Origin: Psilocybe azurescens
Lineage: Eukaryota; Basidiomycota; Agaricomycetes; Agaricales; Agrocybaceae
DNA: 28,101 nt
Direction of reading: 5' to 3'
Assembly (NCBI GenBank): GCA_023853785.1
Contig: JAJIRX010000206.1
Span: 1-28,101 of the forward strand
The stretch's first letter is position 1. Every line of letters starts with the position of its first letter. This document shows, piece after piece, positions 9,960-19,261 of the stretch. The translations under genes and the position numbers were made by a program. The notes under the pieces are model-generated. The model was not told where the DNA came from. It searched no databases and worked only from the letters and a program-made list of their open reading frames with translations.

Positions 9960-10911
9960 GAAAATGGTGATTATATTTGCAAAACTGATGTCAAACTAGG
10001 TGTTTTAAAGTCAAATATTTGGGTGATACATTTTGGGATAAAGTTATTGATAAAAACAATCATGAAGACCATTTTTCTAAGCTCACTCCCATGACTACTG
10101 CCACCTAGTTTGACTTGTCTCCACTGGAAAGGCTGATACTTCCACACAACACTGCTGCCAGCTTTCCACTATCACTAACACATCTATCTCCATCTAAACC
10201 ATTCAAAATTTCCTCAAAAAGGATCTTGTAGCACAAGTCAAGATCAAAAAGCCATTCCTCCCTGAAAACAATAGGAAGGCTTGCTTGAAATTTGTCCAGA
10301 AGTATGAAAACTGAACAGAAAAAGACTGAAAACATGTTATGTCATAGATAAGACCAAGATCAATTGAATTGGGTCAGTTGTAAGGCAGTAGGTGAGAAAA
10401 GGTTGGTTCTCCTCTCCAAACTCAGCATGTAGAAAACCATCAAATTTGAAGAATATATGATGATTTGGAGTCGTATAACAACAAGTGGTGTTGGCTACAT
10501 GTGCAGGATAGAAGGCAAGATGTATGGAGAACTCTATGTAAGCATTTTGAATGACTATGTCTTCCAAACTCTGGAGTATTACAACCTTAATCAGAATAAT
10601 TTCATTTTTAGCAGGATAATGACCTCAAGCATGTCCAAAAGGCTCAGAAATGGCTTAAAGACCATAAAATAGAGCTTGTGGACTGACCAGCATAATAACT
10701 AGATCTCAATTCAATCAAAAATTTGTGGCATATTCTCAAAATGTGCTTTGTAGAATACAAAAATGCTCCAAAGGGTATCCAGGAGTTGTAGGGCAGAATA
10801 CTGGAGGAATGGGAGGAAATACCCAAGGAAGACTATGTGAAATCAATCAATAGTATGTCTAGAAGAGTTTTAGATGTTTTGAAAGCAAAGTGTGGTCACA
10901 CAAAGTACTAG
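9960..10911 (+). pseudogene. Tc1-like DDE transposase, heavily decayed
   Basis: The N-terminal half is barely readable, but KKPFLPENNRKACLKFVQKY (about 10238-10300) and DKTKIN (about 10345) mark the region before and at the first catalytic Asp. GVGYMCRIEGKMYGELYV (about 10490-10545) follows. QDNDLKHVQKAQKWLKDHKI then gives the second Asp (10615-10617). The expected NPIENLW box reads NSIKNLW, so the catalytic Glu is now Lys (10717-10719), about 34 residues after the Asp. Many codons became stops by C-to-T or G-to-A changes, for example Trp to TGA before the Glu box. The reading ends in GHTKY at 10909, as in element A. Confidence 0.85.
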
Positions 10912-10935
10912 TTTATATAGATACCCATATTCCAA

Positions 10936-11152
10936 CAGGCTGCAAAGAAACTGTCCGGATGTGTTATTTCTATAAAGTATTTCATAATAATAGATGAACC
11001 AAACAAATACAAACATATGCTATATTTTCTGAAAGCTGTGATCCAGGGCTTTCCAGTACATTTTAAATCATGCAATTTCATAAGGATTACATGACATTAT
11101 AGTCAATTTAAGTTCAATTTCAAAAACATCCGGACAGTTTTTTGAGTCACTG
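10936..11152 (-). repeat. Right terminal inverted repeat of Tc1-like element B
   Basis: Complement of 9558-9773, beginning CCAACAGGCTGCAAAGAAAC and ending GAGTCACTG. Confidence 0.9.
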
Positions 11153-11398
11153 TACATACAGCTATTCTGTATATTTAATAAAAGACAAAGAATAGAAATT
11201 CTCTTTATTTGGGTGTATTATTGACTTACAGCTTAGAAACAGAAATACTGTTTGTTTAACTTACAGCCACTGAACAGAATATCTGTTTATTATCTGTATT
11301 ATTTTCAAACAGAAGTGCTATGTCATACCACAGCAATTCTTACATAAGTTCTGTATTTAATTTGCTGTAAGTTTTACCTACACTGGTTGGCACCAGCA

Positions 11399-11518
11399 TT
11401 TACACCTACTGTACACTGCTTATATAATCTACCCTATATCATACATCTATATATTGCTTATGTAATATACCTTGTATCATACACCTACTGTACATTGCTT
11501 ATATAATCTACTATGTGA
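11399..11518 (+). repeat. 40-bp tandem repeat, right part
   Basis: About three units of CACCTACTGTACACTGCTTA followed by TATAATCTACCCTATATCAT, continuing the unit found at 8978-9032. The foldback element therefore inserted into a pre-existing tandem array. Confidence 0.8.
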
Positions 11519-11548
11519 ATTAACTTGTTTTACACACTTGTATTCAAT

Positions 11549-12160
11549 TTAGTCTGAGTCAGAATCACTGGTCTCCACTTCACAAGAATCACTAGTCTTT
11601 TCATCCAATCCTAATTCTTCATTTTCATCATCACTATCTGAAGACTCTGCCTTTCTTTCTGCTTTGCAATGTCATATTTTGTGTGGTAAAATAGCATTGT
11701 GTGTAGAAACCAGTTGAAATTGCCAGGTGTCATATATTTAAATATAGATTCAAACTACCCAGCCATGCATTTAATTGTTCACACTTGTGTATTAAAGGCT
11801 TTCTGGGCATGCATTGCCATTATCATTATATGCAATAATTGCAAGATTTAGAGCTGAACCATCACCCAGAGAAGTATTGCAGTACATTCAACAAAGATAA
11901 TCATTGGCTTGGTGATTAATATAATGGTAAGTGTCCACAATAAATTTTAATGTTTTTTTCCACATAGCATTCCAACTTCTATTGGTAACAGCTGTTTGCA
12001 ACACTTGACATCCTTTGTCAATACATATGTAATCAGGACAAGATTCTTTGTCTTATAAACAGACTGCAAAAACTTTAATATATAATATATTAGTTGTGGA
12101 TTCAGACCTATCAAATTTTGTCCATGCATCTGAAAGCCAGGCATTGCCAGGCTCACTGAG
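11549..12160 (-). pseudogene. C-terminal fragment of a third KDZ-type transposase
   Basis: Read on the minus strand: AWTKFDRSESTTNILYF, then CPDYICIDKGCQVLQ, then FIVDTYHYINHQANDYLC, then GDGSALNLAIIAY, then CEQLNAWLGS and YMTPGNFNWFLHTMLFYHTK. It ends in an acidic Ser/Asp tail with stop at 11549. The order and motifs match the second KDZ gene at 21430-22030 (AWAKFARSES, YICIDKAC, FIVDSYH, CEQLNTWLG, RMTPQNYNWLIHTMLSYHT). The proposed catalytic residues, Asp of CIDK, Asp of VDTYH and Glu of CEQLN, are still recognisable, though in shifted frames. CxC5 and CxC6 are absent. Unlike the second copy it has no intron before CEQLN. It lies inside the 8-bp-TSD element. Confidence 0.82.
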
Positions 12161-12966
12161 AGTCACACAGAGAATGACAAGACCAAAATAGATTGATAGA
12201 ACAACTGACTAGCTACAGGTGTGTACAGTGCATAAGGTCTAAGGTAAGTCTATATCAAGGAAATGGGGTTTGGGGATCATAATCACATGCACATAAATGT
12301 ATAAGATAAGATAATATGGAAAGGGGCTGTGGTAAGACTGGGGCACCAGGCTTACAGCATCTATATTATTTAAGGAACTAAATACATGATAATAATAGCA
12401 CAATAGCAATATATCTGTATTTTTTGAATGAAAAAAGGGGGAGGGGTATGCATATGGTTTGAGGTGGGTGGGGGCCTTTGTGGCCTCTGCAGTGTCGTCC
12501 TAATGTCACTGTGTCAAAGTTTTATGGCTGAGGGGTGGTATGGGTTGGGTAGCACCGGAAATGCCTGCAAAAGTGAGCGACGCACATTTTTGAGGGTGCC
12601 TTGCCTCTGGCACCTTCCTCTCACCCTCATTGGCCTCTGCTCCTTCTTCCCTCTGCTGCAGTTTTCATCTGTTTGGTGGCTGACTCATTGACATTCAACT
12701 GGTTCTGCTTACAGGAAATATGCAGCTTGGGAGGGAAAGAGGGGGAGCAGCAGTGGCAGCAGTGTGTGATTTGAGGTGCAACTTGCGCTTGCTGGGTGGC
12801 TCATCATACTAATCGAACAATGAGCACCATGCAGATGCCAGTCCGCTGGTTCTGTTCTGGGATAATCTGTTTTGTAAACAGATTCTGTTCAATTCTGCTG
12901 GAATTGATAATAAATAATATAGCACGGCTTTGGGCAATATTTTTGCCCTCATTCCTGGCAGAATAG
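12161..12966. other. Non-coding stretch, nothing identified
   Basis: No reading frame here resembles a known family. The stretch includes a G-rich segment (12430-12500) and mixed sequence up to the edge of the 2865-bp element. It belongs to the body of the 8693-15893 element. Confidence 0.6.
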
Positions 12967-14349
12967 CATCAGGAAAAAGAGGTTTTATCCCAAAGAATCT
13001 AGGTGTCTTTAAGCATCTTAAAGACTTTAAAGATGATAAAGACACAAAGCACCCTGAGCACCTTTCAACGCGAAAGTGACGTGGGGAACAGTTTATCCAA
13101 AGCATTCCAAAGCAACCCAAATATTATCCACAGGCCTCCCAAAGACCTCTCATAGACATCTAAAGCTACTTAAGACATCTCTGACATCCACAGAGATGTC
13201 TTTATTTCTCTTTAGGTTCACTTGAGACGCAGCATGGTAATGGCATCTCACAGAATTCAAGTATAGTAAAATGTATATATAATTAAAGCAAGCTCTCTAC
13301 TATAGTGATATACTAGTTGATTAGACAATCACAGACAGGGAAGAGGATATATAAAAATAATGTATAATAGGGTAGATAGAACGTGGGATAGTCCATCATT
13401 GTAATCTAAGATACTATAGCTAATGTTGGCATTGGGCCATTGGATGGGCACAGCAGGTTGAGGAAGGGAGAGAGCAAGTGGTGCATAGACGTCAGGACCA
13501 GAGATAGTTGTCTATTACATGAGTTTTAGTGAGCAAAAAGTGGGGGAAATGATAATTAAAACATACCTGTCAGAATTTAGCACCCTCATTCATTACTCCA
13601 AAAGGCGAGATGGTGGGATGAGTGCCACCAAATGTAAGCACAGAGAAATGGGTGGCAAGTCACTGGATGGCCAAATGAACATGGCAAATGATACATCACT
13701 GATGCCAGTGCCGGGGCAAAAAACAGTCCTATGCAACCTGTTATGCACATTGTAGTTAATAAAGAGACAGAAGAGGGGCTGTGGTATACTCACTTTCAGG
13801 ATTTAGCATTTCTATTCATAATGATGAAAGACAGAACAGTGGTGGCAATTGTGAGTGTAGGGTAGTGGGCATTAGACATACCAGATGACAAAGATGACAG
13901 GACTGTGAGCCACCCCTCTGGTCTGTTGAAAGTATGGTTGTTAGCAAAAAGAAAAAGGTGGGAGATGGACTGAACATATCTGTGCAGATGGGTGGCATGG
14001 TGTTTGATGTGAGCTAGTTGCATACTCAGTTGCCACTGCATGTGGCATAATCATGTGGCATGGTACACTGGGGTCTTGGTTATGGATTAGCAATAGAGGG
14101 TGGTGGAGAGAGTAATGGTAGTACTTACTGAGGTACTGCCATTATTATGCTACATGGGCACTGTTGCCAGTTCTTGTTACTGTCAGGTGGTGTCAGCATT
14201 ACAATATAAAAGGGAATGCTGGTACTTAGTATTAGCACAGTGAGTGTGGGGCAGTGTAAATGGCATCAACAACATTGGACATCATTGACAATTATGAGGG
14301 TAAGGGAATGGTGGTGGTGGTGGTGGTGAACCAAGAACAAAGTTGAACT

Positions 14350-14985
14350 TCACAAATCGCTAGGCAACAGCATGGGTATTCCCATATATATTGGCCCTTT
14401 TAGCCATATTAAATCTTCGTAATACAATACACATGAATTGTGCATTTTTACCCATCAAAAAGAGTCTAAAAACAGCCACATTGGTGGAGAAATGACTGAG
14501 ATATGGCCTATTTTAATGCATTGCATACAATTGGCCTTTTAGGAAATACTGTCACAACCAAAATGCATCCCATCTTGTATAAGTTGTACTAAAGGCAGGG
14601 TGAGTTATAGCAACAGTGCTTGGTGAGAAGAATATGGTAGTACATATCTTTCAGTTATCCAAGCTCTAAACAAGGATGCGAGAACATGGTGGGTGGTGGA
14701 ATATTGAAAGGAGTTCACTTCACCAGGAATGGCATAAGTAAACAAAAGCACAAATGGAGAATGTCATGTGATTTACATTATTTATTTGCTTTCAAGGGCA
14801 ACAGCATGTGTATTCCTGTGTGTATCGGCCCTATTATCCGTATCCAGCCTGTGTAATACTATACCCACAATCTGTGCATGTTTACCAATCAAAAATAATT
14901 CAAAAATAGCCAAATCAGGCCAGAAATGACTGAGATATGGCCTATTTTAATACATTGCACAAAATTGGCTGTAACTTACTCAGTT
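14350..14985 (+). repeat. Internal direct repeat modules in copy L
   Basis: A module of about 180-200 bases beginning GGCAACAGCATGKGTATTCC and ending TGAGATATGGCCTATTTTAA occurs at about 14362-14550 and again at about 14799-14985. The two differ visibly, by roughly a quarter of positions. The same pair is present, inverted, in copy R. Confidence 0.75.
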
Positions 14986-15299
14986 TTGGTTCAAAAATTA
15001 CGTTTTGGGCTCGTTTTAAAGGGGACAGACAGATTTTTTATCTGTAATTGTATCCGTGCTATATCCGGCTATCAACCCGTACAGAATACCCAAACCTGTG
15101 CCGTTGTCTAGGTTCAAATTGAATTTGCCTTTTGCATATCTTTCTTACCATGCAGCTACTATTTTCCTGCAATCACCAGGCCCTGTGCCCCCTGTTTTAT
15201 TCCATTATCTTTTACATATCATGTTGTAGATGTAGTTTATTAAATTAGCTATGTACTTATCTAAGGAATGGCACACATTTTTGAGCCCATGTGGGTTAT

Positions 15300-15345
15300 G
15301 GGTAACGGTATGCACGGGTATGGGTATGGGTAACGATTTTTGTAT
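15300..15345 (+). repeat. GGGTA-rich tract
   Basis: GGGTAACGGTATGCACGGGT followed by ATGGGTATGGGTAACG, and a second tract GGTACGGGTACGGGTATAG near 15528-15546. They resemble short telomere-like or G-rich repeats but lie inside the transposon copy and are mirrored in copy R (23875-23895, 24083-24120). Confidence 0.65.
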
Positions 15346-15893
15346 GTGCAAGATTTCAAACAAGCTCTAGAACGTCCCAAATAGTTGAGAATTGAGTGAG
15401 ATAGAAAGGAAGCAGTGAAATTTACTATTTCTGATCTATCTCCCTCATTTCTCAGCCATTCAGGTTGTTTTTGGGCTCGTTTTGACAGGTAAACCCGCCC
15501 GGATTGCGGGTAGGTCTCGCCACTGGTACGGGTACGGGTATAGCGCGAGATTCCCGCAGGTTACACATGCCATTACCTATACTTATCTAAGATTTAATAA
15601 TGCTATGCTCAGAAATTTGAAGAATGCTTTGTGGTAATTTAGAATTTTTAGAAGACTCATAGAGAGCTTCAGAGAAATTTGAAATCTTGCAAAGACTGCT
15701 GAAAGCTTTGAGGAATCAGACTATTTCCAAAGACCACAAAGACAACCCAAAGCAGCCTAGAGTGATAAATGTGCTTTATAAAGGTTGTAATTACCTAAGA
15801 CATTCTCAGGACAAATCCCTTTTTCCTGATGCAGATTCCATGGTGGACTCTGGTGGACTCCGGCCGGAATATGTGGGGGACACAAAAGCCCTT

Positions 15894-15901
15894 GCCAACC
15901 C
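15894..15901. repeat. 8-bp target duplication GCCAACCC, right copy
   Basis: Identical to 8685-8692, immediately outside the right terminus of the 7.2-kb element. Confidence 0.9.
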
Positions 15902-17063
15902 TTGTATCCAGATGGGTACCCAACAAACATACACTTCTCTGTGTGTGATTGCAGCGATTGCGCTTGTCTCGCTGTATATAGACATAAGCAGTGCAGCCAA
16001 AAACCCGGAAATGGCTAATATCGGGTTTCTTCTTGAACCAAGCAGTATAGGGCGTTGTAGCAGGCAGAGGCGCAGTAGGGACCTGATTCCACACATGGAC
16101 ATAAGCAGAGACAGCCAGGACCCAAAACGATGCAGGTAGATTGGATTCATCTAACATGGCAGTAGCATGGTCAGAAATGGTGTGATTTGCACACTCTGCA
16201 ACTCCATTCTGCTGTGGCCTGTTCCTGGTGCTGTGACATCGTACAATGCTGCACTGATCAGTCAATTTGATGAAAGCAGCTGACATATATTCCCCAGCCT
16301 TGTCATCTTGAATAGCCTTGATTTTAGCGTTGAGCTGGTTCTCTGCATACACTTTGAATGTCTTAAAGGCCTCAAAAGCGTCACTTTTTGCTTTAAGAAC
16401 AGTACAGCATGCAGCTTGGTACAGTCATCCAGGAAAGTGATCCAATAGCGGTATCCCTCCGGACTGGCAACAGGGAGAGGTCCATGAAGGTCAGAATGGA
16501 TGAGCTCAAGTGGTTCAAGTGATTCTCTTGTGGAGCTGGGAAATGGTGCAGATGTCATTTTGCCTGCCAGACATGCCTCGCAAATTGGATCAGGCTGATC
16601 TTTGGAGGTAACAACAAGACCAAAGACTAGGTCACCGTGTATCAATTGCTTGATTGTAGCATGACTGTGGTGCACGCAGTGACAATGCCAAAGATTGATG
16701 TCCATTGGGAGAGTTGAAGCTGCGCTTGCACATTCGGAAATTGGCTCAGTGGATGCATCTAGAATGCCATAATTTTGCGAGGTGACTGTAGCTGTAAAGA
16801 GTGTTGTGCTGTTGTGTTTAAAGAACATGGTGGTCTCATTCACTTCCATGCGGATGCCTTTGTGTTTGGTAAGGTATAAACAAGCCAATAGATTGTTGCG
16901 CAGCAGGGAACATGCAAAACTCATGTAAGCTCTACAGAACATGATGCCTGACCCTCTAGCACCGGATTGATCATCACACTCCCAAAATCAGCTGAATAGA
17001 TGATGGTATTGTCTGCTAACTTGACTGGGACAATGTAGGGGCGTGTAATTGTGTATCCATGTA
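15902..17063 (-). pseudogene. Copia GAG-pre-integrase and integrase
   Basis: From its 5' side the segment reads VPVKLADNTIIYSADFGSV (end of the protease region). The zinc-binding GAG-pre-integrase domain follows (NLWHCHCVHHSHATIKQL, then CEACLAGK). The integrase catalytic core follows with first Asp in HSDLHGPL (about 16490), second in QDDKAGEYMS (about 16300) and Glu in NRPQQNGVAE (about 16200). Then come FRVFGCTAYVY and the start of the C-terminal region, ending at the TSD. Stops and frame changes occur near 16940, 16370 and 15960. Integrase would insert the cDNA into the host genome; this copy is broken. Confidence 0.92.
17056..17063. repeat. 8-bp target duplication TCCATGTA, left copy
   Basis: TCCATGTA lies directly before the CAGTACTTTGCC terminus; TCCATGTG at 19262-19269 lies directly after the other terminus (7 of 8 identical). 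The copia protease region resumes on each side. Confidence 0.75.
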
Positions 17064-17087
17064 CAGTACTTTGCCATCCCCACACAG

Positions 17088-17275
17088 TCCATATGGACTC
17101 CAGTGGACTCCAGTGGACTTGCCTATATACTGAGTGTAAAAGGTAAACAGAGTCCAGTGGACTCCAGTGCATTCCACTGCACTTTAGTAGATCTTATACT
17201 ATACAGTGAATATGGACTAAAATAACTGTAGTCCACTGTAGTCCACTGTAGTCCACTGGAGTCCACTGGACTTGA
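17088..17275. repeat. Left subterminal palindromic array (CCAGTGGACT)
   Basis: Multiple copies of AGTCCACTGGA and TCCAGTGGACT, each containing the palindrome TCCA-n-TGGA, lie in the first 200 bases of the 2.2-kb element. Confidence 0.85.
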
Positions 17276-17449
17276 CACAGTAAATAAATTCAATCTTAAC
17301 ATAAATTCAGATTAGTGGAATACAGTATATTAATAACTATTTAATACATTACTACATATCTACATGCAAGGGCCAAGACAAAAGGGAAGAAAAAAGCGAA
17401 TAAAATAAAAAAATAAAAAAGGGGGAGCAGGAGCAGTACTTTACCATCA

Positions 17450-18600
17450 TATGTGTCGTCTGTCGGGTCATCGGTACCGTGTCTGTATCTGTCGCTGTCG
17501 CAGCCGCTGTACCCATCCTTGTCGCTGTCGCAGCCGCTGTACCCATCCTTGTCGCTGTCGCAGCTGCCATCCCCATCCTTGTCCTTGTCCCTGTCGTGTC
17601 CACGTCCTTGTCCTTGTCCTTGTCCTTGTCCCTGCTGTCTGTGTCTGTCCTCATCCCTGTCGCAGCTGCCGTCCGCGTCTGCATCCTCATCCTCGTCCCT
17701 GCCGTCCACGTCCGTCCTCATCCCTGTTGCGTCCGGCGTCCGGCGTCCCTTGTTGCTGTCGTCCCCATCCCTGTCACAGCTGCTGTCTGCATCTGCGTCC
17801 TTGGCATCCTCATCCTCATCCTCATCTGCATATGTCCTCGTCCCTGTCGTCCCCGTCCCTGTCGCAGCCGCCGTCTGCATCTGCATCCTCGGCGTCCTCA
17901 TCCTACGTCCTTGTCTGCGCCTGTCCTTGTTGCTGTTGTCCCTGTCCCTGTCGCAGCTGCCGTCCCGTCCCCGTCCTCGTCCTCGTCCCTGCCGTCCCGT
18001 CCCTGTCACAGCCGCCGTCCCGTCCCCATCCTTGTCCTCGTCCCTGCCGTCCCCGTCCCTGTTGCAGCCGCCATCCCTGTCCCTGTCACAGCTGCTGTCC
18101 CCGTCCCTGTCACAGCTGCCATCCCGTCCCTGTCACAGCTGCTGTCCCTGTCCCTGTCACAGCTGCTGTCCCTGTCCCTGTCACAGCTGCCATCCCCGTC
18201 CCTGTCACAGCTGCCATCCCCGTCCCTGTCACAGCTGCTGTCCCCATCCCTGTCACAGCTGCCGTCCCTGTCCCTGTCACAGCTGCTGTCCCCGTCCCTG
18301 TCACAGCTGCCATCCCCGTCCCTGTCACAGCTGCCGCATCGCATCCTTGTTGCTGTCGCGTCCACATCCGTGTCCTCGTTGCTGTCGCATCCACATCCAC
18401 GTCCTCGTTGCTGTCGCATCCATGTCCACGTCTGCATCCTCATCCCTGTTGTCCCCATCCGTCCGCATCCTACGTCCCTGTCGGCGTCCATGTCTGCATC
18501 CTCGTCCTCATCCTCGTCCCTGCCATCCGTGTCTGTCCTCATCCCTGTCGCAGCCGCCATCCACGTCCTCGTTGTCGGTCGTCAACCTCTGTCGCATCGG
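17450..18600. repeat. C/T-rich low-complexity tract
   Basis: Degenerate GTCCCTGTCGCAGCCGCC-type words fill over 1.1 kb. Because unit lengths are mostly multiples of three and lack stops, long open frames exist in several frames on both strands (up to 441 codons). None has a composition beyond the repeat, so I do not call a gene. It includes a 30-bp unit repeated near 17491-17560. Confidence 0.8.
18083..18334 (+). repeat. 24-bp minisatellite, about 11 units
   Basis: CTGTCACAGCTGC begins at 18083, 18107, 18130, 18154, 18178, 18202, 18226, 18250, 18274, 18298 and 18322. The spacing is 24 bp except for one of 23, which breaks the frame. The unit contains the short palindrome CAGCTG. Third-position-like variation (YRTCCCYGT) separates the units. 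Confidence 0.92.
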
Positions 18601-18924
18601 GTTGGCTGTCGCCTGGCTCTGACCGACAAGGTGGTGGTGGTGGTAGTCGGAAGAAAGGTTGGGGTCGTTCATTTGATGGTTGTTGTGCCGATCGGCCAAT
18701 GCTGGGCATGCATGCATCACATGTGCTTGTGAAATTTGACCCGCGGACTGAACAAAATACAAAATTGTATCCATAGGAGACTTTGCTCCCAAGTATATTT
18801 AACTATTGTTTCATTTAATTGTTATTTCATAGAGTTTATTTCCATTGATTTTACTCTTTTATTTTTTGCAATTAATATTAATAACTAATGATCATACTTC
18901 AGATATTGTATTAATTATTGCATC

Positions 18925-19235
18925 CAGTGGACTCCAGTGGATTCAACTGGACTCCACTGGACTCCACTGGACTGTGCTAATAAATATATTATTTGTTGTT
19001 GTTCAGTGAATATTTAAGCCCCAGTCCAGTGGACTCCAGTGGATTCCAGTGGACTTGACTGGACTCATAATCCACTGGACTGAGACTGGACTGAAAATTT
19101 GGCAGGAGTCCAGTGCGAGTCCAGTGGACTCCAGTGGACTGGACAATCTGTCAACCAGTTTGGCTGGACAGAGAGTCCAGTGGAGTCCACTGTAGTCCAC
19201 TGGAGTCCACTGGAGTCCACTGGAGTCCATATGGA
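18925..19235. repeat. Right subterminal palindromic array (CCAGTGGACT)
   Basis: Dense copies of CCAGTGGACTCCAGTGGA, partly inverted, end with TCCATATGGATTGTGTGGGG at the right terminus, the inverted counterpart of 17080-17110. Confidence 0.88.
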
Positions 19236-19261
19236 TTGTGTGGGGGAAAGGAAAGACCTCA

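Larger units (their letters stand above)
9558..11152 (+). mobile_element. Tc1/mariner-like element B (1595 bp)
   Basis: The termini are CAGTGACTC and GAGTCACTG with TA at 9556-9557 and 11153-11154. Terminal inverted repeats of about 215 bp lie at 9558-9773 and 10936-11152. They carry an outer ACTGTCCGGATGTTT motif and an inverted inner copy (ACACATCCAGACAGT). The layout and even the length are the same as element A, but the sequence is clearly a different family. It encodes a heavily decayed transposase on the plus strand. Confidence 0.93.
9033..11398. mobile_element. Foldback palindromic element (about 770 bp before Tc1 insertion)
   Basis: The left arm 9033-9409 is the reverse complement of 9429-9557 plus 11155-11398, around a 20-bp centre (9410-9428). 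The ends are TGCTGGAGCCAACCAGTG and, inverted, TGCTGGTGCCAACCAGTG. The centre is flanked by ACACCAAAATATA and its complement. No coding sequence is present. It could form a hairpin of about 370 bp per arm. It is inserted in a 40-bp tandem repeat and was itself hit by a Tc1-like element at 9558. Superfamily unknown; a possible short TSD (TACAC-like) is obscured by the tandem repeat. Confidence 0.85.
12967..15831 (+). mobile_element. Unclassified 2.87-kb TIR element, copy L
   Basis: The ends are CATCAGGAAAAAGAGGTTTT and, inverted, CATCAGGAAAAAGGGATTTG, an imperfect terminal repeat of about 23 bp. Homology with the second copy (23585-26442, opposite orientation) begins and ends exactly at these tips. 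The ends are rich in AAAGAC/GTCTTT words. The body has no convincing coding sequence but contains repeated modules (14350-14560 resembles 14800-14985; TTTTGGGCTCGTTTT appears near 15005 and 15470) and runs of GGGTA. No TSD is clear; the flanks CAGAATAG and CAGATTCC match at five of eight positions. Probably a non-autonomous DNA transposon; superfamily unknown. Confidence 0.75.
8693..15893. mobile_element. 7.2-kb TIR element with 8-bp TSD, probable KDZ deletion derivative
   Basis: The left end CAGTACTTCTCACTCCCCC and right end (minus strand) AAGGGCTTTTGTGTCCCCC are each followed by the identical ACATATTCC. This gives an imperfect 28-bp terminal repeat with a perfect inner 15 bp (TCCCCCACATATTCC). 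The TSD is exactly 8 bp and lies in copia coding sequence. Three later insertions account for much of the length: a palindrome at 9033-11398, a Tc1-like element inside it, and a 2865-bp element at 12967-15831. The original body would be about 2 kb. It contains a C-terminal KDZ transposase fragment (11549-12160, minus), which suggests an internally deleted KDZ transposon. hAT is the main alternative, since it also makes 8-bp TSDs. Confidence 0.8.
17064..19261. mobile_element. 2.2-kb TIR element with palindromic CCAGTGGACT arrays
   Basis: The left end CAGTACTTTGCCATCCCC and the right end (minus strand) TGAGGTCTTTCCTTTCCCCC both lead into CACACARTCCATATGGACTC and copies of CCAGTGGACT. The subterminal arrays lie at about 17088-17275 and 18925-19235 and are inverted relative to each other. 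The TSD is 8 bp with one mismatch. It is inserted in the copia between the protease active site and LADNTIIYS. The interior is a C-rich low-complexity tract with a minisatellite and AT-rich flanks; no transposase is recognisable, so it is non-autonomous. The terminal motif is the one shared by the 8693-15893 element. Confidence 0.85.

Noticed and set aside
13796..14041. A frame shared with 25372-25596
   Set aside because: Again DNA identity of the two element copies; the frames differ downstream and no domain is recognisable.
15687..15831. A reading frame shared with 23585-23729 (MQRLLKALRNQTISKDHKD) as a conserved host gene
   Set aside because: The match is the shared DNA of the two 2.87-kb element copies and ends at the element tip.
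12959..15839. 8-bp TSD for the 2.87-kb element
   Set aside because: Flanks CAGAATAG and CAGATTCC share five of eight positions, but the second copy shows no similar match, so it is not convincing.
18083..18334. Regularly spaced repeat resembling a CRISPR array
   Set aside because: Units are adjacent with no unique spacers, and the context is eukaryotic; it is a minisatellite.
17451..18776. Long open frames (up to 441 codons) on both strands
   Set aside because: They are open because the underlying repeat has units of 24 or 30 bp without stops; one 23-bp unit breaks the frame and no non-repeat domain is present.
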